Shown: positions 26,193 to 35,200 of the stretch, in pieces
Layout: the number at the start of each line of letters is the position of its first letter
How positions within the stretch are numbered: the stretch's first letter is position 1
Assembly (NCBI RefSeq): GCF_900078315.1
Contig: NZ_FKBS01000014.1
Coordinates: 959,141 to 1,023,140 of the forward strand
Reading direction: 5' to 3'
Source of the DNA: Bordetella ansorpii
Lineage (GTDB): Bacteria; Pseudomonadota; Gammaproteobacteria; Burkholderiales; Burkholderiaceae_B
Length of the DNA: 64,000 bases
The notes under the pieces: generated by a model
Seen by the model: only the letters and a program-made list of their open reading frames with translations
Database searches by the model: none
Told to the model about the DNA's origin: nothing
Program-made: the position numbers and the translations under genes

Positions 26193-26489
26193 TTATAAAA
26201 ATTGCCTGTTCTCTCGCTGTTCGAAAAGACGAATCACGCGTATTTCGCCTGCCATATCGTCGATCTCGTAGCGGATCTCATAACGCGACCATAGCCCGCG
26301 GCGTATCTCACCGTGGAATTGCTTCAACTGACGCCACACTCGCGGATTGGTCGGAAGGTGCTCTATGAAATCGAGCAGCCCAGCCGCGACATTTTCGGCG
26401 GCTGCTGCGCCATTATGGACCGACTGGAAAAGATACAGGCGTTGAAGGTCGTGCAGGGCTTTGTCTGCCCAAGTCACGCGCAGCATCAA
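26193..26489 (-). CDS. RelE/ParE-family toxin
   Basis: The 98-residue protein shows the ParE pattern: RVTWADKALHDLQRLYLFQS, AAAAENVAAGLLDFIEHLPT, then RRGLWSRYEIRYEIDDMAGE and IRVIRLFEQRENRQF. This fold includes gyrase poisons (ParE) and mRNA nucleases (RelE). The SxYEIRYEI strand plus RLFEQREN end is typical of the ParE branch. Its ATG overlaps the antitoxin stop by 4 nt (ATGA). Confidence 0.88.
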   Translation of the reverse strand: MMLRVTWADKALHDLQRLYLFQSVHNGAAAAENVAAGLLDFIEHLPTNPRVWRQLKQFHGEIRRGLWSRYEIRYEIDDMAGEIRVIRLFEQRENRQFL

Positions 26490-26701
26490 CGGCTCGTGTT
26501 GCGTCGTCCGGTGGGTTGCGGCATGGGTAGTGGCTTGGCTTGTCCAAGGGATTCAACCCAGGCTCGGACTTGCTCGTGGGATACCGTATTGCCAGCCCGC
26601 GCGCTGTCAATGCCGTCGCGGGTCAGTTGGTCGCGATCGTCTCTCTCGGCTTGGAGATCGGGGAAGTCGAGGATGTGAGCGGAAAAAGCCTTGATGCCCA
26701 T
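26486..26701 (-). CDS. short antitoxin of the ParE-type pair
   Basis: The 71-residue protein precedes the toxin with a 4-nt overlap. Its C-terminal VSHEQVRAWVESLGQAKPLP with a final Pro/Gln-rich stretch is the usual end of stability-determinant/PaaA2-like antitoxins. The N-terminal half is weakly conserved. It lacks an obvious DNA-binding motif. It should bind and neutralise the adjacent toxin. Confidence 0.75.
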   Translation of the reverse strand: MGIKAFSAHILDFPDLQAERDDRDQLTRDGIDSARAGNTVSHEQVRAWVESLGQAKPLPMPQPTGRRNTSR

Positions 26702-27031
26702 TGCTGGTCCAGCCGAGAAGTATGTCGAGCTATTTTAGCTTCCAACCTGGATATCAGAAATACGGCGCCATTTATCAGACGTAATGAGGGTGTTAGCTGA
26801 AAAGAGGTTGGAGCGAACGGCGGGTGGGCAAGCTGCTGCGCAGCGTGCGGACGATCGTGGCATTGGGCTGTTGAGAGCCGTGGACTTACCGGAGAAGTCA
26901 CGCCCGCAGCGCGAGAGCGCGAGGACGAGACTTCGCAGGTAAGTCCGCGGCGGCCAAAAGGAGAGCCACTGTTGCCCTGATCCAATCAAGGCCATTGCCC
27001 TCTCAAGAGAACGGCGGCCCCGACACGCCGG
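26702..27031. other. intergenic region between the ParE-type module and the OFA transporter
   Basis: No protein-coding frame is convincing here. The only marked structure is the 73-nt structured repeat at 26878-26950, listed separately. An 8-bp inverted pair (TCCAACCT and AGGTTGGA, about 60 bp apart) lies in the left half, between 26735 and 26820, and may be part of the antitoxin promoter region. Confidence 0.6.
26878..26950 (+). repeat. structured repeat, copy A
   Basis: This copy has 13-bp outer arms (26878-26890 and 26938-26950, one G-U pair) around a 47-nt core. Inside are a 6-bp stem (GAAGTC at 26894-26899 with GACTTC at 26929-26934) and an apical hairpin GCGC-GAGA-GCGC (26909-26920) closed by a GNRA tetraloop. 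The core is shared with copy B at 36318-36394 with the same length and few changes, several of which preserve base pairing. The element is downstream of the OFA transporter gene and upstream of the ParE-type module, neither in its own orientation. I do not recognise it as a known RNA family. Confidence 0.75.
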
Positions 27032-28699
27032 TCAGTGAAACAACACCACCGCCTTCTGCAACGTGATCCAGATTCCCCAGGCCATCGGGATCCCCACGCA
27101 GGCCCACGCCGCCAGCACCAGCGCCATCGGCGTGCGGAATGTCGAGGTCGACTGTCCCTGCACTTCGGCCGCCGCCGCCCGCTCGTGCGCCAGCGCCTTC
27201 TCGCGCGCCAGTTCCTCGTCCGTCATGAAGTACTTCGGATTCACCGGCCGGATCGCCAGATTGCACAGGAAGCCCAGCACCAGCATCCCGGCCAGGATGT
27301 ACATCGTGATGTCGTACACCTGCGCGCGCGGCACGCCCAGCGACAACTGGTACTCGCGGATGTAGTTCACCAGCACCGGCCCGAAGATCCCCGCCGCCGA
27401 CCATGCCGTCAGCAGGCGGCCGTGGATGGCGCCCACCATCTGCGTGCCGAACAGGTCGGCCAGATAGGCCGGCACCGTGGCGAAGCCGCCGCCGTACATC
27501 GACAGGATGATGCAGAACGCGCCCACGAACAGCGCCAGCGACCCGGCGTGCGCCGACCACGGAATCGACGCGTACAGCACGAAGCCCAGCACGAAGAAGG
27601 TCAGGTAGGTCAGCTTGCGGCCCAGCTTGTCCGACAGGCTGGCCCAGAAGAAGCGGCCGCCGATGTTGAACAGGCTGAGCAGGCCGGTGAAGCCCGCCGC
27701 AATGGCGGCGATGGCGGCCAGTTGCGCCTTGTCCAGGTCGGCGTAACCCAACTGCGGCTTGTCGATCAGGATGCCGCCGAAGACCTCCTGCAAGAGCGGC
27801 GAGGCCATGCCCAGGATGCCGATGCCGGCCGTCACGTTCAGGCACAGCACCAGCCACACCAGCCAGAACTGCGGAATGCCCCACACGCGCTTCACGTGCA
27901 CGTGGCCCTTGGTGATCATGGCGTTGTTCGCCTGGCTGGCGGGCGGCGTCCAGCCTTCCGGCTTCCAGCCCGTGGGCGGCACGCGGTAGCCCATGGCGCC
28001 GGACATCATGAACACGAAGTAGATGATCGCCATGGTCAGGAAGGTCTGCCACACGCCGGGCGAAGCGGGCGTGGCGAAGTGGCGCATCAGCAGGTCGGCC
28101 AGCGGAGCGCCGATCATCGCGCCGCCGCCGAAGCCCATGATGGCCATGCCGGTCGCCATGCCGCGCCGGTCGGGGAACCACTTGATCAGCGTGCTGACGG
28201 GCGAGATATAGCCCAGCCCCAGTCCGATGCCGCCGATCACGCCCGAGCCCAGCCACAGCATCCACATCTGGTGCAGGTAGATGCCGATAGCCGAGATGAC
28301 CAGGCCGCCGCACCAGCACACGGCCGACACCACGCCGGCCTTGCGCGGGCCGGCGCGTTCCAGCCAGCCGCCCCACAGCGCCGCCGAGCAGCCCAGCAGC
28401 ACGAAGAACAGCGTGTACATCCAGCCCATCGTGGAAATCTTCCAGTCGCACGAGGTGGTGAACAGCTCGGCCAGCAGGCTCATGTCCTTGGGGCAGGCCA
28501 GCGGCGCCGAGCCGCCCACGGCCCGCGACAGCGGCAGCCAGAAGACGGAGAAACCATACGCCATGCCGATGCACAGGTGGATGGCGAGGGCGGCGGGCGG
28601 CACCAGCCATCGGCTGAAGCCGGGGCCGGCGATGGTGCGCTCCTTGGCCAGGATGCCCGGGCGCGGGCCCGGCAGGTCGAGCGTGGTGGACTGGCTCAT
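27032..28699 (-). CDS. OFA-family MFS transporter (formate/oxalate type)
   Basis: The 555-residue permease has about twelve membrane segments. AIHLCIGMAYGFSVFWLPLS, CDWKISTMGWMYTLFFVLLG and GLGLGYISPVSTLIKWFPDR with RRGMATGMAIMGFGGGAMIG are strongly conserved in the oxalate:formate antiporter (OFA) family; NIGGRFFWASLSDKLGRK is the second MFS signature. GGAGGAGA precedes the ATG at 28699; the open frame upstream to 28801 is unsupported. Its position directly downstream of fdsD suggests formate or a formate-related carboxylate as substrate, though OFA members with other substrates exist. Confidence 0.88.
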   Translation of the reverse strand: MSQSTTLDLPGPRPGILAKERTIAGPGFSRWLVPPAALAIHLCIGMAYGFSVFWLPLSRAVGGSAPLACPKDMSLLAELFTTSCDWKISTMGWMYTLFFVLLGCSAALWGGWLERAGPRKAGVVSAVCWCGGLVISAIGIYLHQMWMLWLGSGVIGGIGLGLGYISPVSTLIKWFPDRRGMATGMAIMGFGGGAMIGAPLADLLMRHFATPASPGVWQTFLTMAIIYFVFMMSGAMGYRVPPTGWKPEGWTPPASQANNAMITKGHVHVKRVWGIPQFWLVWLVLCLNVTAGIGILGMASPLLQEVFGGILIDKPQLGYADLDKAQLAAIAAIAAGFTGLLSLFNIGGRFFWASLSDKLGRKLTYLTFFVLGFVLYASIPWSAHAGSLALFVGAFCIILSMYGGGFATVPAYLADLFGTQMVGAIHGRLLTAWSAAGIFGPVLVNYIREYQLSLGVPRAQVYDITMYILAGMLVLGFLCNLAIRPVNPKYFMTDEELAREKALAHERAAAAEVQGQSTSTFRTPMALVLAAWACVGIPMAWGIWITLQKAVVLFH

Positions 28700-28853
28700 T
28701 GTGGGTCTCCTCCTAGGTCGCGGCTGTCTGCCGCTTTTGTATGTAATCGTTCTGCGTCGATGAATCGGATCACGCTGCGCCTTCGGACTGCTGCTTTTCA
28801 AGGGGGCGGTATTCTGCCCCGGCCAGGTACGAAGGGGAACGCGGGTGTCGTGC

Positions 28854-29105
28854 CTAAACCCCGCGCGGCGTCAGGCGGGCGCGTTGCGCCGTCACCGTCG
28901 CCAGCACCAGGGGGTGCAATTGCTGCGCGCCGGCGTCGCCGTCCGGATGGTCCGCCAGGAAATCCAGCAGGGCGTGGCGCATGCGCGGTTCCCAGAATTT
29001 CTGGATGTGGTTGGCCACGCCTTCGGCGGCTTCGTCGCGGTCGGGCAGGGCCGCGAAGAAATCGCCGATGCGGTTGGCCATGCGGATCAGGTTGCCGATA
29101 TCCAT
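28854..29105 (-). CDS. fdsD: formate dehydrogenase delta subunit
   Basis: This 83-residue protein matches FdsD: MDIGNLIRMANRIGDFFAAL, then HIQKFWEPRMRHALLDFLAD. In Cupriavidus and Rhodobacter FdsD-type proteins are needed to make active soluble NAD-dependent formate dehydrogenase, probably helping cofactor insertion together with FdhD. It is the last gene of fdsGBA-fdhD-fdsD, 13 nt after fdhD. Confidence 0.92.
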   Translation of the reverse strand: MDIGNLIRMANRIGDFFAALPDRDEAAEGVANHIQKFWEPRMRHALLDFLADHPDGDAGAQQLHPLVLATVTAQRARLTPRGV

Positions 29106-29118
29106 GTGGGCTGCGCCA

Positions 29119-29949
29119 TTAGGGAATGATGCGTTCGGGATGGGTGTAGATCGACGCGTCGGCCTGCCGCATGAAACCCAGCAGCGTCAGGTTGGCGCGT
29201 TGCGCGGTGCGGATGGCCAGCGCCGTGGGGGCGGACACCGCCGCCAGCACGCCGGCGCCGGCCGACGCGGCCTTCTGCACCATTTCGAAGCTGGCGCGGC
29301 TGGACACCAGGATCATGCCGGCCGAGGCGTCGCGCCCTTCGCGGGCCAGGGCGCCGATCAGCTTGTCCAGCGCGTTGTGGCGGCCCACGTCCTCGCGCAC
29401 CCGCTCGATCGTGCCGTCCAGCCGGGCCCAGCCCGCGGCATGGGTGGCGCCGGTCAGGTCGTGCAGGGACTGGCGCGTGCGCATCTCGCGCATGGCCCGC
29501 AGCACCGCGCCCACGGCGATCGGCGCGTCGGCCGTGACGGGGGGCACGTCGCGCAGCACTTCGGGCAGGGTCTCGACCCCGCACAGCCCGCAGCCGGTGC
29601 GCCCGGCCATGGCGCGCCGGCGCTCGCGCAGGCGCACGGCGCAGGCGGTGGCGATCTCCAGTTCGACCACGATGCCGTCGCATTGCGGCCGCAGTTCGAT
29701 GCCACGCACGTCCGAGGCGCTGCCGACGATGCCCTCGGTCAGGGCGAAGCCCATCGCGAAGTCCTCCAGGTCGGCCGGCGTGGCCAGCATGGTGGCGTGG
29801 CTGATGCCGTTGAACTCCAGCGCCACCGGGGTTTCCTCGGCGACGTGGTCGTCCTGCGGCGTAGGCGCGATGGCGCCCGCGCGCACGCGGGTGATGCGCA
29901 CCTGGGCGCTGTCGGTGCGGGGGGCTTGAGAGTCGGGCATGCGGTCCAT
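29119..29949 (-). CDS. fdhD: formate dehydrogenase accessory sulfurtransferase FdhD
   Basis: The 276-residue protein contains the sulfur-relay motif GCGLCGVETL (CxxC near residue 120), ALEFNGISHATMLATPADLE at the N-terminus, VGRHNALDKLIGALAREGRD and SSRASFEMVQKAASAGAGVL, all typical of FdhD. It passes sulfur from a Cys desulfurase to the molybdenum centre of the formate dehydrogenase. It lies 13 nt after fdsA. Two ATG codons (29949 and 29940) are possible starts; neither has a strong ribosome site. Confidence 0.95.
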   Translation of the reverse strand: MDRMPDSQAPRTDSAQVRITRVRAGAIAPTPQDDHVAEETPVALEFNGISHATMLATPADLEDFAMGFALTEGIVGSASDVRGIELRPQCDGIVVELEIATACAVRLRERRRAMAGRTGCGLCGVETLPEVLRDVPPVTADAPIAVGAVLRAMREMRTRQSLHDLTGATHAAGWARLDGTIERVREDVGRHNALDKLIGALAREGRDASAGMILVSSRASFEMVQKAASAGAGVLAAVSAPTALAIRTAQRANLTLLGFMRQADASIYTHPERIIP

Positions 29950-29962
29950 GGCGGGTAGGCGT

Positions 29963-32839
29963 TTATTTCCCGCTGAGCGCCGCTTCGTTCTCGCGGGCCC
30001 GTTCGCGCAGCAGCTTTTCCTGGATGTCGGAGAAGCGCGTCCATTGGCGCTGCCACTCGGAAGGCTGCGACACGCGGGTCACCTGCACCGCCGTCACCTT
30101 GTACTCGGGGCAGTTGGTGGCCCAGTCCGAGTTGTCGGTGGTGACGACGTTGGCGCCCGATTCGGGGAAGTGGAACGTGGTGTATACCACGCCCGGCTGC
30201 ACCCGGTCGGTGATGATGGCGCGCAGCACGGTCTGGCCCGCCCGGCTCTGGATGCCCACCCAGTCGCCGTCGTCCACGCCACGGTCTTCCGCGTCCTGCG
30301 GGTGCATCTCCAGCAGGTCCTCACTGTGCCAGGCCACGTTGGGCGTGCGGCGCGTCTGCGCGCCCACGTTGTACTGCGACAGGATGCGCCCCGTGGTCAG
30401 CAGCAGCGGGAACTTGCGCGTGCTGCGCTCGTCGGTCGGGATGTACTGCGTGATCATGAACTTGCCCTTGCCGCGCACGAAATGGTCGATGTGCATGATG
30501 GGCGTGCCCTCGGGCGCATTGTCGTTGCAGGGCCATTGCAGGCTGCCAAGACGGTCCAGCTTCTCGTAGCTCACGCCGGCGAACGTGGGCGTCAGCCGCG
30601 CGATCTCTTCCATGATCTGGCGCGGATGCGTGTAGTCCATGCGGTAGCCCAGCGCGTTGGACAGCGCCACCGTCACTTCCCAGTCCGCCTTGCCGTTCCT
30701 GGGCTCCATCACTTTGCGCACGCGCGAAATGCGGCGCTCGGCATTGGTGAAAGTGCCGTCCTTTTCCAGGAACGAGGAGCCCGGCAGGAACACGTGCGCG
30801 TACTTGGCGGTCTCGTTCAGGAACAGGTCCTGCACCACGATGCATTCCATCGAGGCCAGCGCGGCCGCGACGTGCTGCGTGTTGGGGTCGGACTGCACGA
30901 TGTCCTCGCCCTGGCAGTACAGGCCCTTGAAGCTGCCGCCCAGCGCCGCCTCGAACATGTTGGGAATGCGCAGGCCCGGCTCGGGCTGCAGCGTCACGCC
31001 CCAGGCCTGTTCGAACTGCGAGCGCACCGCGTCGTCCGAGATGTGGCGGTAGCCCGGCAATTCGTGCGGGAACGAGCCCATGTCGCACGAGCCCTGCACG
31101 TTGTTCTGGCCGCGCAGCGGGTTCACGCCCACGCCCTCGCGGCCGACGTTGCCGGTGGCCATGGCCAGGTTGGCGATGCCCATGACGGTAGTCGAGCCCT
31201 GGCTGTGTTCGGTCACGCCCAGGCCGTAGTAGATGGAGCCGTTGCCGCCCGTGGCGTACAGCCGCGCCGCGCCGCGCACGGCCTCGGCCGGCACGCCGGT
31301 GACGGCTTCCATCGCCTCGGGCGAATTCTCGGGGCGCGACACGAACTCGCGCCATTCGTTGAAGGCCTTGGTGTCGCAGCGCTCGGCCACGTAGGCCTCG
31401 TCGACCAGGCCCTCGGTGGCGATGACGTGCGCCAGCGACGACAGCAGCGCCACGTTGGTGCCGGGCCGCACCTGCAGGTGATAGTCGGCCTCGATGTGCG
31501 GCGAGCTGACCAGCTCGATGCGGCGCGGGTCGATGACGATCAGCCGCGCGCCCTGGCGCAGGCGCCGCTTCAGGCGCGAGGCGAACACCGGATGGCCGCT
31601 GCTGGGATTGGCGCCCATCACGATCACCACGTCGGTATGCATCACCGAGTCGAAGGTCTGCGTGCCGGCGGATTCGCCCAGCGTCTGCTTCAGCCCGTAG
31701 CCGGTCGGCGAATGGCACACGCGCGCGCAGGTGTCGACGTTGTTGGTGCCGAAGGCCGCGCGCACCAGCTTCTGCACCAGCCAGGTCTCTTCGTTGGTGC
31801 AGCGCGAGGACGTGATGCCGCCGATGGCGTCGCGGCCGAACTGGCCCTGGATGCGGCGGAATTCCGAGGCCGCGTAACCGATGGCCTCGTCCCACGACAC
31901 TTCCTGCCACGGGTCGCTGATGTGCTTGCGGATCATGGGCTTCAACACGCGTTCCTTGTGCGTGGTGTAGCCCCAGGCGAAGCGCCCCTTCACGCAGGAG
32001 TGGCCGCGGTTGGCCTGGCCGTCCTTCCAGGGCACCATGCGCACCACTTCCTGGCCCTTCATCTCGGCCTTGAAGCCGCAGCCCACGCCGCAGTAGGCGC
32101 AGGTGGTCACCACCGAGTGCTCGGCCTGCCCCATCATGATGACGGTCTTCTCCTGCAGCGTCGCGGTGGGACAGGCCTGCACGCAGGCGCCGCACGACAC
32201 GCATTCGCTTTCCAGGAAGGCTTCGTCCTGGCCTGCCGACACGCGCGAGTCGAAGCCCTTGCCCGAGATGGTCAGCGCGAAGGTGCCCTGCGTTTCCTCG
32301 CAGGCGCGCACGCAGCGGTTGCAGACGATGCACTTGGACGGGTCGTAGGTGAAGTACGGATTGGATTCGTCCTTGGCGTCGTGCCGGTGGTTCGCGCCTT
32401 CGTAGCCGTAGCGCACGTTGCGCAGGCCCACCACGCCGGCCATGTCCTGCAGTTCGCAGTCGCCGTTGGCGGGGCAGGTCAGGCAATCGAGCGGATGGTC
32501 CGAGATGTACAGTTCCATCACGCCGCGCCGCAGGTCGTGCAGCTTGGGCGTTTCGGTGTACACGACCATGCCTTCTTCCACGGGCGTGGTGCACGAGGCC
32601 GGATAGCCGCGGCGGCCGTCGATCTGCACCAGGCACAGGCGGCACGAGCCGAAGGCCTCCAGGCTGTCGGTGGCGCACAGCTTGGGGATGTTGATGCCGG
32701 CCTCTGCGGCGGCGCGCATCACCGAGGAGCCCTCGGGCACCGAGATCTCCTGGCCGTCGATGGTCAGGGTGATCAGCTTCTCGGACACGCGGGCGGGCGT
32801 ACCCAGGTCGCGGTCGCGCTTGACGACGGTTTCGAGCAT
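29963..32839 (-). CDS. fdsA: NAD-dependent formate dehydrogenase alpha subunit, molybdenum type
   Basis: The 958-residue catalytic subunit oxidises formate to CO2. Ligands can be counted: [2Fe-2S] Cys55, 66, 69, 83; a His115/Cys119/122/128 cluster; two ferredoxin-type clusters at Cys170-180 and Cys213-223; and the [4Fe-4S] of the catalytic domain at Cys247, 250, 254, 282. The Mo ligand is Cys375 in CARVCHSPTG, with catalytic His376, so this is the Cys and not the Sec type. The C-terminal domain (VVYTTFHFPESGANVVTTDN) binds the bis-molybdopterin guanine dinucleotide. It lies 13 nt after fdsB. Cofactor genes moaA, mobA, moeA, moaB, moaE, moaD and moaC follow within 20 kb. Confidence 0.97.
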   Translation of the reverse strand: MLETVVKRDRDLGTPARVSEKLITLTIDGQEISVPEGSSVMRAAAEAGINIPKLCATDSLEAFGSCRLCLVQIDGRRGYPASCTTPVEEGMVVYTETPKLHDLRRGVMELYISDHPLDCLTCPANGDCELQDMAGVVGLRNVRYGYEGANHRHDAKDESNPYFTYDPSKCIVCNRCVRACEETQGTFALTISGKGFDSRVSAGQDEAFLESECVSCGACVQACPTATLQEKTVIMMGQAEHSVVTTCAYCGVGCGFKAEMKGQEVVRMVPWKDGQANRGHSCVKGRFAWGYTTHKERVLKPMIRKHISDPWQEVSWDEAIGYAASEFRRIQGQFGRDAIGGITSSRCTNEETWLVQKLVRAAFGTNNVDTCARVCHSPTGYGLKQTLGESAGTQTFDSVMHTDVVIVMGANPSSGHPVFASRLKRRLRQGARLIVIDPRRIELVSSPHIEADYHLQVRPGTNVALLSSLAHVIATEGLVDEAYVAERCDTKAFNEWREFVSRPENSPEAMEAVTGVPAEAVRGAARLYATGGNGSIYYGLGVTEHSQGSTTVMGIANLAMATGNVGREGVGVNPLRGQNNVQGSCDMGSFPHELPGYRHISDDAVRSQFEQAWGVTLQPEPGLRIPNMFEAALGGSFKGLYCQGEDIVQSDPNTQHVAAALASMECIVVQDLFLNETAKYAHVFLPGSSFLEKDGTFTNAERRISRVRKVMEPRNGKADWEVTVALSNALGYRMDYTHPRQIMEEIARLTPTFAGVSYEKLDRLGSLQWPCNDNAPEGTPIMHIDHFVRGKGKFMITQYIPTDERSTRKFPLLLTTGRILSQYNVGAQTRRTPNVAWHSEDLLEMHPQDAEDRGVDDGDWVGIQSRAGQTVLRAIITDRVQPGVVYTTFHFPESGANVVTTDNSDWATNCPEYKVTAVQVTRVSQPSEWQRQWTRFSDIQEKLLRERARENEAALSGK

Positions 32840-32852
32840 GGCGTGATCTCCT

Positions 32853-34481
32853 TCAGGCCGCCGTCGTGGCGGCGTGGTCGGCGGACACGCCGAAGTCTTC
32901 GGGGAAGTGATTCAGCGCGGACAGCACCGGATACGGCGCCATGCCGCCCAGCGCGCACAGCGAGCCGCCCAGCATGGTGTCGCACAGGTCGCGCAGCAGA
33001 TGCACCTGCTGTTCGCGCGCGGGTCCGCCCGCGGCGATCTTGTCCAGCGTCTCGACGCCGCGCGTCGAGCCGATGCGGCAGGGCGTGCACTTGCCGCACG
33101 ACTCCACCGCGCAGAACGCCAGGGCGTAGCGGGCCATGCGCAGCATGTCGACGCTGTCGTCGAAGGCCACCAGGCCGCCGTGGCCGATCATGGCCGAGAC
33201 TTTGGCGTAGGCCTCGTAGTCCAGCGGCACGTCCCACTGCGATTCGGGCAGATAGGCGCCCAGCGGGCCGCCCACCTGCACCGCGCGCAGCGGCCGGCCG
33301 GTGGCGCTGCCGCCGCCGAAGCCATACAGCAGGTCGCGCAGCGTCAGGCCGAAGGCCTTTTCCACCAGCCCGCCGTGCTTCAGGTTGCCGGCCAGCTGGA
33401 AAGGCAGGGTGCCCTGCGAGCGGCCCACGCCGTAGTCGTGGTAGAAGGCCGCGCCGCGCGCCAGGATGACGGGCACGGAGGCCAGCGAGATCACGTTGTT
33501 GATGACGGTGGGCTTGCCGAACAGGCCGCGGATGGCCGGCAGCGGCGGCTTGGCGCGCACCACGCCGCGCCTGCCTTCAAGGCTTTCCAGCAGCGAGGTC
33601 TCCTCGCCGCAGATGTAGGCGCCCGCGCCCTTGCGCACTTCCAGGTCGAAGCGGCGGCCGCTGCCGTGCGCGTCGTCGCCCAGCCAGCCGGCGTCGCGGG
33701 CGCGCGCGATGGCGGCTTCCAGCGTGGCGATGGCGTGCGGATATTCCGAGCGCACGTAGAGGTAGCCCATCGTCGCCTCGACGGCCAGGCCGGCGATGGT
33801 CATGCCTTCGATCAGCACGTACGGATCGCCTTCCATCAGCAGCCGGTCGGCGAAGGTGCCCGAGTCGCCCTCGTCGGCATTGCACACGATGTACTTCTGG
33901 TCGGCGGGCGAGGACAGCACCGTCTTCCACTTGATGCCGGTGGGAAAGGCCGCGCCGCCCCGGCCGCGCAGGCCGGATTGCGTGACGTCGTCCACGATCT
34001 GCTGCGGGGTCATGCCGATGGCGCGGCGCACGCCCTGCAGGCCGCCGTGGGCCACGTAGTCTTCGACGGACAGCGGGTCGGTGATGCCGACGCGTGCGAA
34101 GGTCAGGCGTTCCTGATTCTTCAGGTAAGGGATGTCGTCGGTGGGGCCGTGGCACAGCGCGTGCGCGCCCCCCTGCAGCCAACCCGCGTCGAACAGCGCC
34201 GGCACGTCCTCGGGTTGCACGGGGCCATAGGCGACGCGGCCGGCGGACGTGGCCACTTCCACCAGGGGCTCCAGCCATAGCAGGCCGCGCGAGCCGTTGC
34301 GCACCAGTTCGACGGCCAGGCCGCGCTGGCCGGCCTCGTGTTCGATGGCCGCGGCGACCGCGTCGGCGTCCATGGCCAGCGCGGCGGCGTCGCGGGGAAT
34401 GTAGAGGGTGACGGGACTGCTCTCGTCCGTACAGGACTGGCGGGCAGAGGCGGTGGCGCCTTTCATGATCGATGCGTTCAT
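32853..34481 (-). CDS. fdsB: formate dehydrogenase beta subunit (FMN/NAD-binding)
   Basis: The 542-residue protein resembles NuoF. After an N-terminal region of about 120 residues come VTQSGLRGRGGAAFPTGIKW (NADH/FMN loop), CNADEGDSGTFADRLLMEGD, GAGAYICGEETSLLESLEGR and the [4Fe-4S] ligands ESCGKCTPCRIGSTRGVETL plus a distal Cys in DLCDTMLGGSLCALGG. It takes electrons from FdsA and reduces NAD. The ATG at 34481 overlaps the fdsG stop (ATGA); a longer open frame reaching 34724 lies inside fdsG and is a shadow. Confidence 0.95.
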   Translation of the reverse strand: MNASIMKGATASARQSCTDESSPVTLYIPRDAAALAMDADAVAAAIEHEAGQRGLAVELVRNGSRGLLWLEPLVEVATSAGRVAYGPVQPEDVPALFDAGWLQGGAHALCHGPTDDIPYLKNQERLTFARVGITDPLSVEDYVAHGGLQGVRRAIGMTPQQIVDDVTQSGLRGRGGAAFPTGIKWKTVLSSPADQKYIVCNADEGDSGTFADRLLMEGDPYVLIEGMTIAGLAVEATMGYLYVRSEYPHAIATLEAAIARARDAGWLGDDAHGSGRRFDLEVRKGAGAYICGEETSLLESLEGRRGVVRAKPPLPAIRGLFGKPTVINNVISLASVPVILARGAAFYHDYGVGRSQGTLPFQLAGNLKHGGLVEKAFGLTLRDLLYGFGGGSATGRPLRAVQVGGPLGAYLPESQWDVPLDYEAYAKVSAMIGHGGLVAFDDSVDMLRMARYALAFCAVESCGKCTPCRIGSTRGVETLDKIAAGGPAREQQVHLLRDLCDTMLGGSLCALGGMAPYPVLSALNHFPEDFGVSADHAATTAA

Positions 34482-35041
34482 TGCACGGCCTCCGCGTCGC
34501 GTGCCGCGTTCAGCAGCCGGTCCAGCTTGGCCGGCGTGACCCGCGCATGCGGTTGGCCGTCCAGCATCACCGCGGGCGACTGGGCGCACAGGCCCAGGCA
34601 ATACACCGGTTCCAGCGTGAAAGCGCCGTCGCCGCTGGTGGCATGGAAATCGCAGCCCAGGCGTGCGCGGGCATGATCGGCCAGGCGCTCGGCGCCCAGG
34701 GCCTGGCACGATTCGGCGTGGCACACCTCCAGCGTATGCCGGCCATGCGGCGCCTGGCGGAAATGCGGATAGAAGGTGATGACGCCGTGCACTTCGGCCC
34801 GGGACAGGTGCAGCGCCTCGGCGATCAGCGGCACCGTCTCGGGCGGGATACAGCCCAACGCTTCCTGGATGCCGTGCAGGATGGGCAGCAGGGCGCCGGG
34901 CTGGTCTTTCAACCGGGCCAGCACGCGCGCGGCGGCGGCGATGGCGGCGGATGCGGACGACTGGGCATCCGCCAGGGATTGCGGCCCCCCGCGGGCGCCA
35001 CCCGTGGACGACAGATCGGACCTGGCCTCGCGCTGGCGCAT
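34478..35041 (-). CDS. fdsG: formate dehydrogenase gamma subunit
   Basis: The 187-residue protein resembles NuoE, a thioredoxin-like [2Fe-2S] protein: GALLPILHGIQEALGCIPPE, LHLSRAEVHGVITFYPHFRQ, then the ligands in CHAESCQALGAE and YCLGLCAQSPAVML. It carries electrons within the FdsGBA complex. AAAAGGAGA before the ATG at 35041 selects the start, although the frame is open to 35131. It is the first gene of the fds operon and diverges from the regulator gene at 35201. Confidence 0.95.
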   Translation of the reverse strand: MRQREARSDLSSTGGARGGPQSLADAQSSASAAIAAAARVLARLKDQPGALLPILHGIQEALGCIPPETVPLIAEALHLSRAEVHGVITFYPHFRQAPHGRHTLEVCHAESCQALGAERLADHARARLGCDFHATSGDGAFTLEPVYCLGLCAQSPAVMLDGQPHARVTPAKLDRLLNAARDAEAVQ

Positions 35042-35111
35042 GGCTTGTCTCCTTTTACGGCCCGCCTTCGGACGGGTCCTGTTTGTGATTGCCTTGGCGT
35101 CTTCGCGCAGA

Positions 35112-35135
35112 TAATATGCTTTAGAAAACATATTA
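35112..35135. promoter_or_regulatory. palindrome in the fdsG / regulator divergent region
   Basis: TAATATG at 35112-35118 and CATATTA at 35129-35135 form perfect 7-bp arms around a 10-bp spacer, in an AT-rich island of an otherwise GC-rich window. It lies 70 bp upstream of the fdsG ATG and 66 bp upstream of the regulator ATG. A LysR- or ModE-type dimer would fit such a site, so it is the best candidate for the operator of the divergent regulator. Confidence 0.55.
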
Positions 35136-35200
35136 ATAAGAGCGAGACTCCGATGGCGCTAACTCTAATCCTGAAATTTCAGCGTCTCAATAAGAAATAA

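Noticed and set aside
26878..26950. Simple rho-independent terminator
   Set aside because: The long stem is interrupted by an internal fold, has no T-run on either strand, and shares a conserved 47-nt core with a distant copy, which a terminator would not need.
29939..33469. 1176-codon open frame on the plus strand
   Set aside because: It is antisense to fdsA, which has every iron-sulfur and Mo ligand in place.
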